64,000 nt of DNA from Megaleporinus macrocephalus (taxonomy: Eukaryota > Chordata > Actinopteri > Characiformes > Anostomidae). The stretch lies in NCBI GenBank assembly GCA_021613375.1, contig CM038720.1, positions 14,787,962 through 14,851,961 of the forward strand, written 5' to 3'. The notes beneath the pieces are model-generated. The model was not told the DNA's origin, ran no database searches, and worked only from the letters and a program-made list of their open reading frames with translations. Below are positions 35,611 to 47,010 of this stretch, piece after piece. Position 1 is the first letter of the stretch. Every line of letters starts with the position of its first letter. The translations under genes and the position numbers were made by a program.

Positions 35611-35819
35611 AATCCAAAAAACGTCTGGGATTTATCAAGACCAACTGACCCCACTGCTCAGTATCTGCAGTGCAATACATGACATTATGAGTTTAACTAT
35701 TAATATACTACAAAGAACACAGTGGATCTTACGTTACCACATCCTTCCACAGCAGCCCTTAAGAACTTTTATGTACTCTACAGCAATTAAAACCCTTCCA
35801 TCTCAATTACTCACCATTT

Positions 35820-36240
35820 AAATGCGCTCAGCTGTGAATAATGAAGCGCTCTGTAAAAGGGTTTCCTGTTTAACACAGAAGACACAGCAGAATGAACCCT
35901 TTACTTTCTGCAGGCCTCAAACTTTAAAGGTTCTTTATCATCTCAATCTAAATAGATTGTATGTTATTATGAAGTAAAAGGCCGTCTGTGGTGGCGGGGC
36001 AATTAGGCAGGAGATTGAGTTTAATGAACAGTGTAATTAAACGCATGTAACCTTGAACGGAGGCACAAAGAAAAACTATAGCTCACGCTCTGAACACAGT
36101 TATCCAATTAGAGTGAGTGCAGCGGCAATGTGTATCATATGGCATTTATTAGAAGTTTATTAAAAGTTGCGGAAAGCAATAAGACCAAACACAGATTGAT
36201 TTTAAGAGTGTGCTGGCAGTGTCTTGGGTTTCAGTCACAA
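35820..36240. promoter_or_regulatory. Candidate conserved noncoding element
   Basis: Right after the repeat cluster the sequence becomes complex and repeat-free, with GGCAATTAGGCAGG near 35998, GTGTAATTAAACGC near 36030, TTATCCAATTAGAG near 36101 and ATTTATTAGAAGTTTATTAA near 36145. It has many homeodomain cores, preserved CpGs and no open frame. This is one of the best-looking enhancer candidates, though conservation could not be tested here. Confidence 0.38.
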
Positions 36241-38609
36241 TCAAAGTAGAGCAAAGTGAAGCAAAACATAGACATGAATATCTGTTTATTGTATTATAGC
36301 TACTTATGTGGGCCTGTACACAGCATACAGTAATGAGGCCAATGAAGCTAAAATTCTAAATTTTGGTAAATATGCAAGCAGCTTTAGATGATAAATAAAA
36401 AATAAGCCCAATATACAAAATGCTTACTTTTATTTCTGTGCAAATGTTTAAGATTGAGATTAAAAAATTACTTAGACACACTTCAGATTCTTCACTCCTA
36501 CAAAACTTACAAGTATTCATTTTATAGTAGTTACAAAATAATTAGTAGTGATAATAAGCCTTAATTTTGTTTTGACTAGGAATTAAATAAATAAAGAGTG
36601 GTCTCTGAATTCTACACAGCACTGTATATTAGAAGTTATACTATGCATATCCTTTGCACACTACATTGAATCAACAGCCACATGACTAAACTTCTACTGT
36701 TATCATAGACCAGCATGACATCTGTTCAAAAAGAAAGCAGTTTGAATGATGTGCTTTGAATAATTTATAACAAAAACATGTTAGACACAGCTAAATCAAT
36801 TATCTGGAATATCTTGAACAAAGAAAAAAAAATCCTTTGTGTCAAAGTCATAACAGGCGAGTGAAACATATGTAGTCGAGAACAGAAGCAGAACAAAGAA
36901 GACGTTAGCTGGTTAACCACTGATTTCACCAAACACACACATACATACTTGTGCAGTAGTTACAGCAGAACCCTTCAGAGCCTTCTGCTCTGGCAACTAA
37001 AAAAAGTCTGTCATTTTACATTAAATTGTATTTAATGGAATTATCATACTTGTTGTATTTTAAAAGTGCAATTTATAAGATTTATAGTGTAAAACAAAAA
37101 AATCCAAAATAAATGTATCAACAGAATGCAAAGAAATAACAGTTTTGATGGTGCCTTTGGCAGAGATATCTATCAGTCTCACTTTGAAAGATCTTTTAAA
37201 CATTTATCTATGATGAGTTCCATATGATTAAACACTTTGACTTGAAATATAACCTGAAAATATATGCTTACCTATAACAATCAATGAACTCAATATAAAT
37301 GTGATACTGTATTTTTGCAAGTAATCATTTAAGTAAATAAAATCCGATATTTTTAATTGTCAATATTGAAACTAATTTTGGTGGTTCAAAAAAAGTCATA
37401 ATCAGCAGCACCCTAGCAGTTCCACAGGTAAAAACCTGAGAAATACAACTTTTTTGGATCATCTGACAATAAACATTACATAAAGGTAAATATTATGGTA
37501 AATAAATTGGACAAACTATACTATAGTGGACTGTAGGACAAACTACATAATTTATGAAACATGGTGGTGGTAGGATCACTGGTACAGTCTCTAGAACTGG
37601 TTATGTATAGTATAGGCTAAACTCCCTGTCTAAGAATAAAGGAAACCATTCACAAAGTAGTGAATATTTAGTTCCATTGTTTAGTAGGTGTGAATGTTTA
37701 ACAAAGTCAAACTATGGGTGGTTGACTCCCCCTGCTGTGTGTTTTGGGTTTGTTCTTATGTCAGTGATGACCTGGTAGGTTTGTTAGAATGACAGAGAAA
37801 CTCATCAATTAATTGGCCTGTAGTTGTGTAGATCACAGGTGCAATTACTGATGTATTCACTTTTCACAATGTAAATAACATACAGTACTAAACAGGGCTT
37901 TTAGTTGACTGGATTTCAATGATTACATGAAAAGGGTAACTGCTGTCTTCTGTCAACTTCTGTCTTTTTGTTGATTAGATATATTTTATTCATGTTGGAA
38001 AAAATGTACACATAAAAAAGCAGGTTTTCCCAAATTCTTTACTAAAGGCTCAACACACAGTAATAAAAAACATTTTGTTCTTTTTCATAATTTCTTTATT
38101 TGTGAATCCTCAGTGAAATGGCAAAACTGTGTGTTGCAATATGTCTATTCATCTTGGAGTATCCTGTTACATAAAACATGTTTATTTTAAGGTGTTATGT
38201 AATGCTTGATTTATACATGTATATTTTTCGGAGACTAATTCTGATTCATGGTTTATCATTTTAAGTGAATGAAATAACCAGCTATGTGTTATATTAAGAC
38301 TTCAGTTAAATGTAGTATACACGAAGAAAAGCAGTATTCTCATCTTACCAGACAGAAATCTGAAAACACCATCTCCACCCCCTCCTGCTTAAAGTATAAA
38401 CCATGAGGACTTGCTTCAGTGTCCTATCACACAGAGTCCCTGAGAACAGCCACTTCAATGACATTACACATCTGACAAGACATCTGACCCACCAGATAAC
38501 CTTTAGAAGTTTACAGTACAGTTACAGTCATTTTCAGATGCATACAGTTTATACTGTACAGCAATTTAATGTAATTATCTAGATAATTATTAACACAGAT
38601 ACAGTCATA
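36241..38609. other. AT-rich DNA, no gene recognised
   Basis: Mostly AT-rich single-copy sequence. A short piece near 37558 (AACATGGTGGTGGTAGGATC) recalls the GGGSIM block of Tc1-like transposases but is too short to call. The part 38340-38520 is more balanced. Confidence 0.4.
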
Positions 38610-38860
38610 TTGTTGCTGTCCAAAGGAAAGCATGTATCTCAATTATTGTAAATTTTCATTTTTCCACTCCATTCAAAATGAACAGCTGCCTTTACTGCCT
38701 TTACAAAAATGTTATGATGAATGGACCAATAGAAATGCTACAAAACAACTTAAAATAATTTTGGTTCCATTGACTTTTATTAAAAGTAAAGAATGTTTTT
38801 GGCCTCTCTTGTAAAATTTTGGAGTGACTTGTTTTTCACTAGACAGCGACGATATGCAAG
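38610..38860 (+). repeat. Unnamed dispersed repeat family, copy 1
   Basis: Aligns by eye with 42526-42708 in the same orientation. Shared blocks are CTGTCCAAAG, GAATGG..C, AGAAATGCT.CAAAA, AATT.TGGT, GACTTTT, GCCTCTC.TGTAAAATT, and AGACAGCGAC/AACAGTGAC. The plus-strand frame 38632-38814 is incidental. I cannot name the element. Confidence 0.6.
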
Positions 38861-39049
38861 AACTTGAACACACTAGCCATAATAAATGCTTCACTTCTAC
38901 ATACAAAAACACAAATGGGGGGTCAAATCTGCTATTTCAACAGAACCTCCTCAGTTGTTTAAATGAGCTTACAGATGAAAAAAGGCCTTTGTATCACCAG
39001 TGATTACTAAGGGTTAACAGATCAGATCAGTGTTGACAGAATTTGTATC

Positions 39050-39560
39050 GACTCATGTCTTATCCTGATGAATCACAGCCTTGACTGTGTCACTTCTCAG
39101 AAGACTAAAGCTAAAGCCACGCTGTGAACTCACTTGCCCTGTGCAGTCTCTCACTGGACGTAAATAAAGGGCATGAGGACCAGGCTGTGTTGATAAACGA
39201 TGACAGAGTGCGCAGGTGTTAGTCTCAGATGACTATAAGTGAGGACCGATGGGTTTGACCTCAGAGGAGGTGAGAGAGCTGTCTTGGCGCTGTGAGCTTT
39301 AGTACGTCACTATGAGAACAAACAACACCCGTTCCTTCAAAATACAAAACACAAAGCTCAAAGGAGCATGAGTATCAAAGGAATATTCCAGCATTGTCAA
39401 CCTAATCTCTGTAGCACGTATTCGGACAATGAAGCCGTGTCAGCATTCTGTAGTCAGCGTAATGCCCATATTAGGAGCTCCAGGTCTAAGCAGATTTCTA
39501 TATGCAAAATGGATGGCTGTCACACATAAGTGTCCTAAACCCATTTTACTGTACAGAATT
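39050..39560. promoter_or_regulatory. Candidate conserved noncoding block
   Basis: A repeat-free sequence of balanced composition holds CTGGACGTAAATAAAGGGC near 39154, GTTGATAAACGATGACAG near 39189 and TACGTCACTATG near 39302 (a half CRE). Several CpGs are retained. No coding resemblance. Regulatory role is inferred. Confidence 0.28.
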
Positions 39561-39639
39561 TTCCCCAGATATCACTGAATTGTCTGAATTATGATTTTTT
39601 TTGACATACAAATATTTAATATTGAATAGAAGAATCTGG

Positions 39640-39912
39640 GTTTGGCAGAACGCAAAAACAAGATTGGTAGAAGAGGAATGATGGGCAGGAGCTGTTTTCC
39701 AGTGTTTGGGCTCAGTCCCTTTTTTCCAGTGAATGGTTTATGGTACAGCTTCCAAATACCATTTTATGAAAATTAGAACTGCTATGGTTTGTATAAAGCC
39801 CTGACATCAACCATGTTTAACACCTTTAATGAAATGTCAATTGTGAGCCAGGCCTTCATTTCCAACAGCAGAACCACAGACACACTCCAAAATCTTGCTC
39901 AAAGCATTCCCA
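39640..39912 (+). mobile_element. Tc1-like relic, C-terminal transposase fragment
   Basis: TGGGTTTGGCAGA near 39638, CAGTCCCTTTTTTCCAGTG near 39713 and CCCTGACATCAACC near 39799 correspond in order to the WVWR, LVPVKG and SPDLNP parts of a fish Tc1-like transposase. GAGCCAGGCCTTC near 39844 follows. The intervening catalytic aspartate region is deleted, so this is an old deletion derivative. Confidence 0.6.
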
Positions 39913-41124
39913 GGTATTTTCACCAAATATGCGTAAAATCTGTCAAATCAGTTGTGACTTTCATACATACTTTTGTTCTTTTTTACATCTTCTGGTTTAA
40001 TGTTAAATGTGTGAGTGTACAAGAACTAAAATGTAACCATGTATCATATTTAGCTTGCAGCTGCTTCAATGGGCAGTTTTCTTTTTTTTTTCTAAGTACA
40101 AGAGACATATTTTGAAATTCTTATCTATGATGATTTACTATATGCCACAAATGCAGAAGATAGAGATCAGGTTGAGAAATACCAGATTTCACTGAATATG
40201 TTGCTTGAGGTATGAGACCTGATAGTTTTGGAAATAAGGTTTTAACTTAAAATGTGTTTCTTCACAGTGGAAAGGCAAGAGCTTGTAGGGCAATATAATA
40301 CCCAAAGAACCTTTCTGTTGTTGTATTTTACAGATTTACCACTAATTTATCAGAGAAAGTGCAGGTTCAAGGGTGCAATTCCACTTTATTGCCCGAATTG
40401 TTCAGAAGAAAGTGTCTTGCCTCTTTTTATGTGACTTCTTTCTTGATTCTAAACCTGCTTTATGTGGCTAATAATGAATCCTGCCCCTCTGATCTCAGAG
40501 GAGGGCCTTACCCAATCAGAAACCACTCTCTCGAGCACAAATTTCCTGTTTACAATAACTACGCAGTGTCAGTATTAACGCAGCCTGTTTGAAGAGGCAA
40601 ACATTTAGAGAAGCAGTGACTAAGCACCATTCTGTTTAGACAAGAGTGCACTTTAGGTCACATGGAAGGCTCTGCTGGAAGATGTGAGAGTTTGAGTGTA
40701 TGAGAAAGACTTAAAACACCATGACACATTACTGTATATACAGAAGACACACTGGCAGGGGTGACAGGAGGAAACAGAAATTATGGCTTTGTTAAAACTG
40801 TGACGCAGTCACTTTGATTATTTCCACTCTTCTCAGAAAGAGAGTTCGGTCTGATTGGCACTACAGAACTTTACTGTTACTGACAGTGAGGACTGCAGGC
40901 AAAGCTAAGTCGGGAAAAGAACTTTAGCAGGACCTGCCATTTAGCTTAAGTGGCTTTCTCAAGAATTATTACCTCTTGTAGTGAGAACTTGTACTTGGAT
41001 ATAATAACTTATATATATAATTGTATTGGAAGAGCAACAAAGAAAACAGGAAAAATGTAAATAAAAACAAATCATATAGAAAGACAACAAATTAGTCAAT
41101 TGATTGTTTATGTAAATATAATTC

Positions 41125-41490
41125 AAAACAAACAGTTACAACATATATCCCCCTGTGAGCAAGCCAGAGGCAACAGTAGCAAGGAAAAACTCCCTCAGAC
41201 TGCAGGAAGAAACCTTGGGAGGAACCAAGACTCACAAGGGGAAACCCATTCTCCTCTGGTCAAACAGTATTTACAGTTTAAACTAAATACCAACTAAACG
41301 AAATACCAAAGAAAAGAGTCTCTGTTTGAAATCTGGATGGCAAAGCTTTAGAAGCTACACAGGTAGATGCAGTCTCTGACTGAGTCTTTATGTAAAGTGG
41401 GCGTGGGCTAAAACAGTCCCATCCTATTTTAATGCTGGTGCATCTGGATGGCACAGTGATGTAATTGCAGCTGTCACTTGTTCTGTTCAG
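41125..41490 (-). mobile_element. LINE 3' UTR fragment (same family as 31.8 and 57.2 kb)
   Basis: On the minus strand this aligns with 57130-57460: CACTGTGCCATCCAGATGC, TAGGATGGGACTGTTT, GACCAGAGGAGAATGGG, TTTTTCCTTGCTACTGTTGC and ATATGTTGTAACTGT. The last 80 or so bases of the family, with GCGCTATATAAA and the terminal tandem, are missing at the left side near 41125, so the copy has lost its 3' end. Confidence 0.8.
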
Positions 41491-41639
41491 GAGAAAGTTA
41501 TGGAGGCGTCGTATCACACCGTGCCCATCTATGTAAAAGGGACGTTTAATGTTTGTATATGCTGTTTTGTCTTTGTGTTATGTCCTTATGTTTTATCTTG
41601 TATTATGTTTTTCAATGAGGCTTTGTGTAAAGCAGAGGT

Positions 41640-41826
41640 GAACAATCTTATCCACAAAGGGCCGGTGTGTTTACAGGTTTTCATTCTAACACAAAAAAAC
41701 AGCAAGAACACAAATGATCAGTTCTTGAGTATGAAAACCAACTAATTAACCAAATAGAATCAGGTGTGCTCCAGCTTGTTTGGAATAAAAACCTGCAGGC
41801 ACATCGCCCTTTGCAGATTGGACACC
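41640..41826. mobile_element. MITE with imperfect terminal inverted repeats (hAT-like)
   Basis: The left end CAGAGGTGAACAATCTTATC, continuing into AAAGGGCCGGTGTG and TACAGGTTTTCATTC, is matched in inverse orientation by the right end (CCTGCAGGCACATCGCCC, then GATTGGACACCCCTG). Arms are about 50 bases and diverged. The sequence resembles an abundant fish element with CAGGTTTTCATTCCAAC cores. No coding capacity; a target-site duplication was not clear. Confidence 0.7.
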
Positions 41827-41849
41827 CCTGATGTATTGCCTTCAGTGAT

Positions 41850-42080
41850 CTTGCCATTCTGACTGTTTTTAATGGCCTCCCCTAACTCATCTTCTACATA
41901 ACACCATAATACTCTTATTCCTAATTTTATGACCATACCTTGTTCCATTCTTGCCATTCTGATTGTTTAATGGCTGCTCTCTGCTTAATACAGATTATTA
42001 ATTTCATTAATTTATTTTAATTTCTTCTACACAACACCACAATACACTTATTCTCAATTTGATGCTTGTACTATGTTCTA
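41850..42080 (+). repeat. Imperfect tandem duplication of about 100-130 bp
   Basis: Unit 1 (41850-41949) and unit 2 (41950-42080) both begin CTTGCCATTCTGA(C/T)TG and both contain TCTTCTACA.AACACCA.AATAC, CTTATTC and, near the end, ATG.CC/TTG and TTGTTCC/ATGTTC. Unit 2 carries an extra T-rich insertion of some 30 bases. The array lies between a MITE and a Tc1/mariner relic. Confidence 0.7.
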
Positions 42081-42470
42081 AAAAGGTTGGGACAGTGGCA
42101 TGTTTACCACTGTGTTACACCATGTGTTACATTACAGTTTATCCTAACAACATTAATTGTTTGGCAAAAAACAGAAGACAGCAATTGTTGCAGTTCGGAA
42201 CATGGAATTTTTGGAAATGGAAATATACTCTGTTGTTGTACATTGACCTTCATAATTGTTGTATGTTTTAGCGAGATACAGGTCTGGACAGAAGGAAAGC
42301 CAGTCTAGTGCCTGCACTCTCCTAGAAGCTGTGTTTTTTTTAACTTTTCCTGAATGTGGCTCGGTAGTGTGCTGCTGAAACAAGCAGTGATTTCACTGAA
42401 AAAGACAGCATCCAGATGGCAGCATAAGTTTCTAGAAAATCCAGATGGATCAAAAGTCTTTCAATATTGT
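42065..42470 (-). mobile_element. Tc1/mariner-like relic (same family as 54.4 kb)
   Basis: AAAAAGGTTGGGACAGT at 42078 resembles the terminal repeat of a widespread fish Tc1/mariner element. On the minus strand the fragment LDWLSFCPDLYL (around 42290) corresponds to the SPDLSPIENVW region near the last catalytic residue, and GGCTCGGTAGTGTGC..GCTGAAACAAGCAG (42358-42388) covers the FQQDNAKPH region with the second catalytic aspartate. Frame is broken throughout. Confidence 0.6.
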
Positions 42471-42525
42471 TTTTGGTCTTATGCACAAAGAGTCTTTAAA
42501 TGGTAATAATGGTGATATATATATC

Positions 42526-42708
42526 GCCACTGTCCAAAGACATTTAAACACAGTAGCTGCTGTTTACATTGAGTACAATTTTGAATGGTGAATGGAGCAG
42601 AGGAAATGCTCCAAAATAGTTTAGAAACAATTCTGGTGACTTTTTGCCCTCTCCTGTAAAATTGTCAATGTCACTAGTTTTTTATTAAACAGTGACAATG
42701 TATAAAAT
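42526..42708 (+). repeat. Unnamed dispersed repeat family, copy 2
   Basis: Second copy of the family at 38610-38860. It shares the blocks CTGTCCAAAG at the left and GACTTTTTGCCCTCTCCTGT at the core. It lies immediately after the Tc1/mariner relic. Confidence 0.6.
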
Positions 42709-44080
42709 TATTTTTAGATACAAATATCAAATATATATTCCTGGTTTTAATTTCCTGTAATAGATGGTTTATTTATCACCATTTTCTATTTTTTCTATTA
42801 TTTGCATTTTAACAACCTCAAGCTTATTCTGGGTTTTTACAACTCGAGTCCTGGAAGGCTGCTGTACAGCACAGTGTTCTGGAAAAAAGGTGGTCATCTT
42901 AAAATATACCAACTCTTTCAATCAAGAGCACTCTGCATGATATCGTTTTACTTTACACACAAGAACAAGCAGTACTGCACATGTCAAGTACTAATGAAAC
43001 GAAACACTGTGTGCTGTTTTTTTGTGTTCAAGGCTGTAACTCCACCTAGTGGTAGCTCTAAATACTCTAAAAGCTGTACTTATTGCATAAATTATATCTA
43101 AAGGTGCTTTATAGTATATTATATAAGATATACAGCATTGATATAGTAATAACTATTACAGTATATCTACTGATTGTCTGATAGTTGTGTAGTTGTACAC
43201 AACTAAAATATCACAATCTGCTTGATTTTAGGTTAACAAAAACAATGAGAAGTGTAAGTTGTAAAGATCAAAAAGTTAATATACAAATATAAGGATATAC
43301 AAATAGTAAACACAAACATGGCTGAAGCTATGAAGCGAGCAACCTTCATCAACACCGCAGCTGACTCCTGACAAGAAACCACAGTTGGAAGCAAATAAAA
43401 TAAGTGATATAAATAAAACAAAACAAGCATGAACAAGGTGTTGCTTTCCTCCACTGAGAAGAAAGTGCATTTCCTTGTTTGTTACGACAGGGGAGGTCAT
43501 GGTGACAACTATTGTTTGGAATTCATCATCTTACAAATACGCATGTATGACATAAAAACCTTTTAAACTTTTATGTAGTTTGCTAATGAATTATCATTAT
43601 TTGGATTATCTGGATTTAAGCCAGTATGATAAATCCTGTTACCAGTACTTTTTCTTTGTACTTTTATAAATGAATGAACTATGCAGACATTTGATCACCC
43701 CCTGGTCAAACTACATGTTTTGTTTTTAAACACTTAACACTTTAAACACTTAAACCAACTTAAACATTTTCTGCTAATTTTAGTGCCGAATTTCACTGGC
43801 GTTCACTCAAGTGAGACATTTTATTTTTTAAAGACATAAAAATATGTACCAAAACTTTTGCACTGGCCAGATAATATGTTTTAATTGCAATTAGTTTTAA
43901 GATGCAAACTATAGGGTGTCCTAGGGGTCTGGGACCTCCTAAATAAACTCATGGACCCCCTAATTGTTTCCAAACGTAATTTCTGCGGAGTCACTGAGAG
44001 TAAACTGTCGTGATGCCATTGATTAGTCTGCTTCACCCTCATTCAGCTTGTTTTAGTTGTTGGCATTTTGTATTAACTTA
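42709..44080. other. AT-rich DNA, no gene recognised
   Basis: Nothing coding was recognised. Open frames at 42802-43101 and 43233-43500 have no known match; the latter is hydrophobic on the minus strand in AT-rich DNA. Confidence 0.4.
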
Positions 44081-44265
44081 TGCAGTACTGGTCTGCCTCA
44101 GGGTGGCGCTGTCGTACACTGGTTCATCCAGTTAGTCCCACATAGTTTAGCAACACTTGCCCAGCATACCTCTGAAAACCTCTAAATTGTTACTCATTTC
44201 TCGAACTGAAGATAAAAGGAATGATGTGTGAAATCTCCGTTAACATGTAGAAGAGCGCATTCCCA
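44081..44265 (+). repeat. Unnamed dispersed repeat, copy 2
   Basis: Second copy of the family at 25318-25515, same orientation. It begins TGCAGTACTGGTCTGCCTCA and carries CCAGTTAGTCCCACATAG. It is followed by DNA not shared with the first copy. Confidence 0.55.
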
Positions 44266-44689
44266 AACTAGAACAGCGCATTTCTAAAAGACGGCAATAC
44301 CAGGGTGTATTTCACCCACTGCGCAAAAGTATCTTCTTTGTGCAGCACGTGCTCTCTAAAAACACATGTAAAAACAAACATATGTAAGTTGACTAGAGGC
44401 ACCCAAACTTATATACAACTGCAAGTAAGCGTAGTTTAGCATGTAATAACAGACTTTGGCCACCAAATGGTGCTGTTGTTCCAGGCATTTCGCAGTACGT
44501 ATGTATGACGGAGCATTTCATGTATGGAATGTTGGGGGTTTTTTTTCAATTAATTTACCTCAGAATCGAATATCATTGTCCTATTATTATGGGGAAAAAA
44601 ACCAATTTGATTTATTGACTTTTTGAGTTTACTGACAGCTCTTAAAGCAGGTCATGCAACACAAAGAAAGGGTTTCCACACTGTGGATA

Positions 44690-45480
44690 TTAAGGTAAGT
44701 GGGGCGCACAGGGAGCGGGCATCACGGAGTATATGCAATTAGTAGCGTGAGTTTGGAGCCTCATATGACGTTGCAGGAGAGGTGCATTTCTCTATTATCT
44801 CTCCAGCGGACTGGAGCGACAGAATGTGTGTGTATGTGTGTGTGATGATTGAAAACCACAGAGCAGGGGAAAGCTCGGGGAATAGAAATTATAATTAAAG
44901 TCAACGGGGGATGACAGGCCTTCTGCTTGCAGGAGTTAGAGGTCCTATTGGAGGCGGCAAAGCAGAATCATAATAATGCAGAGACCCACCTCTGCCGCCT
45001 GAGACGCTTAACAAGTCCTAATGAATAATGGAGGAGACTCTCTCTCTCTCTTTCTCTCTTGCTCTCTCTCTCCCTCTCTCTCTTTCTCTGGCTGCCCTTC
45101 AAAGTCTCGGAGGCCAGGTCATTCCATCTTCTTCACCCAATTATTAACTGTTACATTTATTTGACTGCTTCGGAGAGAGGATGGAGTCGAAGCAGGATTT
45201 CATTTACCTTGCTGAAAAAAATAATAATATGCAAATGACCTCGTAACTGTGGCTCTAATTGGATGAAAATGAAGCTCCTACGGCGAGCGAACTGTTTACT
45301 TTGCGCTTGGCTAATTACTATTTTCTATGCTATGCTAAGCTAACTTCAGAAGGCGAACTTAATAAACAGGCTGATATAACCAAGTAAATCACTGCTGCAT
45401 GAGGCAATTAGTGTAATTCAGTAAGACATTAAGTTGTGATGTTGTGGATATTAGCATACAGTGCAGAGCTTTGCATTTAT
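44690..45480. promoter_or_regulatory. Candidate enhancer cluster / conserved noncoding element
   Basis: A long, complex, CpG-retaining block contains ATATGACGTTGCAGG near 44763, AATTATAATTAAAGTC near 44887, TTATTAACTG near 45141, a perfect POU octamer ATGCAAAT at 45229-45236, GGCTCTAATTGGATG near 45251 and GGCTAATTACTATT near 45309. A pyrimidine tract at 45040-45090 interrupts it. There is no open frame of note. Dense TAAT cores plus an octamer are what neural or patterning enhancers look like. This is the largest such block in the window. Confidence 0.4.
45040..45090. repeat. (TC)n-rich simple repeat
   Basis: A run of CT dinucleotides with a few TTT and GC interruptions inside the candidate enhancer block. 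Confidence 0.92.
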
Positions 45481-46403
45481 TGGGAATTAAAGAGTGACCA
45501 GAGGAGCTAACAATGTCTTCTGAGAAAGCCCTGTCCTCAGCAGAGCCCATAAGTGGTGATATGATGATTCATTCAGTGACTCTGAAGAAAAAGTGTCTAA
45601 ATAAATGAATAAATGTAAAAGTTTCAGGTCAAAAAACAGGACTACAAGTACACGGGCTTCATAAAATCAGCACTGATTCCCCACTGACTGTCTGCCACAG
45701 CTCGACCACTCTCAGACCACCCAGATTATTGTCCTTGTAGTTTTTTTCTTCTAAAAAAAGTTTTTAAACACACAGACTTTTAAAATTTAGAAAATAAACT
45801 AATATAAATTTACCAACCCGAGATATCAGCCAGGCCTGATATAAAATGTTTATGTTGGAAATGTAAACTATATACTGAAGTACTTTATAAAAGGTTACCA
45901 AAGGAAAAATGATAGAAATGTATATACATTATAGTGCTTATGTGGCGCACAATAATGAGCAAATCCATATAACATAGTCTGACATTGTTAACTATCAGCA
46001 CAAATTCTGATCCTTATAATAGTGTTGTATGTATTTATATAAACAACATATATATTTATATAAACAAAATATATTTATTTATTTATACAGACTTTTTAAT
46101 GTTTTTTAATGTTTTTTAAAATTTAATTAGTGATAAACCTAAAATTGTCACTTTAATAATAACGCTAAAACATGAAAAATATTTTAGGGTTAGAGTTAGG
46201 GTTTGGAACAGTCCCCTTCCAAGTGAAAGTTCCCAATTATGACTATTTATATTTTTAGATTCACTCAATTACTCCCAATTAATATCTTGGGTTTAAATAG
46301 AGCATAATATAATATTTATGTCTTATGCCTAATTAACGAAATACTAATTTTTATTATTTTTATTATTATTATTTTGATGTACGACTGCAATTTGGTAGAA
46401 TGG
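45481..46403. other. AT-rich DNA with a small telomere-like motif
   Basis: Very AT-rich around 46010-46130 with TATTTATATAAACA units repeated. TAGGGTTAGAGTTAGGGTT at 46186-46204 is a short telomere-like stretch. No gene seen. Confidence 0.45.
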
Positions 46404-46575
46404 CAAAAAAATGGGGTCACCTAGTTTTAATACCAAGGACTATGTGTTTTTTGTGTTGCTTGCAATATTGCAGTACACACATTTATATGATATATTTTGT
46501 GTGTATTGCAATATTGCAAACAACACAAAGAACACACGCTCCTTGGTATTAAAACTAGGAGACCCCAAACTTTTG
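46404..46575. mobile_element. Snap-back MITE (long terminal inverted repeats)
   Basis: The left arm from 46412 (TGGGGTCACCTAGTTTTAAT, TACCAAGGA, TGTGTTTTTTGTGTTGCTTG, CAATATTGCAGTACACAC) is matched by the inverted right arm ending at 46567, about 68 bases per arm with only a handful of mismatches. The central loop is some 20 bases and AT-rich. The outer flanks also pair partly (CAAAAAAATGGGG with CAAAAGTTTGGGG), suggesting Tc1/mariner-like termini. The whole could fold into one hairpin. It is noncoding. Confidence 0.8.
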
Positions 46576-46829
46576 ACAGGCAACATAATGCATTTAAAGA
46601 ATCTTAATTCTACACAATCACTGCATCAGCCACACGTAAGCAGACCTCTGTGTCAGTTTAAGTCAAAAAAGGAAAAAGGCCCTTAATAGAGCCCTGAATC
46701 CTTTTATATGCGGAGTTAATTTCATATACAGACATACAGACTGTGGACGGCGTACTCTACCCCCCCCAAGATTAAAACAACAGGCCGTCATTGTACATTC
46801 CACCAGAGGGACGGGAGTAAGCGAGAGGA

Positions 46830-47010
46830 GGAGAACGGAATATATTTCCATAATTTCTGCCGTGCCTGTCTGCCTGCTTAGACCTCGGGTGGCTCAGCGC
46901 TTGCCCTGGCCAGACCCTATCAGTGTGAAGGGCAATCTCATCCTTTCTGCATCTTTCCTCATCACAGCTTGATTAAATGGGCTTCAGATATGCTTGCTGA
47001 ATACCAAATA
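46830..47010. promoter_or_regulatory. Candidate conserved noncoding block
   Basis: Balanced, repeat-free DNA with CCATAATTTCTGCCGTGCC near 46849, AGACCTCGGGTGGC near 46881 and CTTGATTAAATGGGC near 46969. No coding resemblance. Confidence 0.27.

Noticed and set aside
37550..37600. AACATGGTGGTGGTAGGATC as a Tc1 transposase block
   Set aside because: Too short, and neither neighbouring block of the transposase was found.
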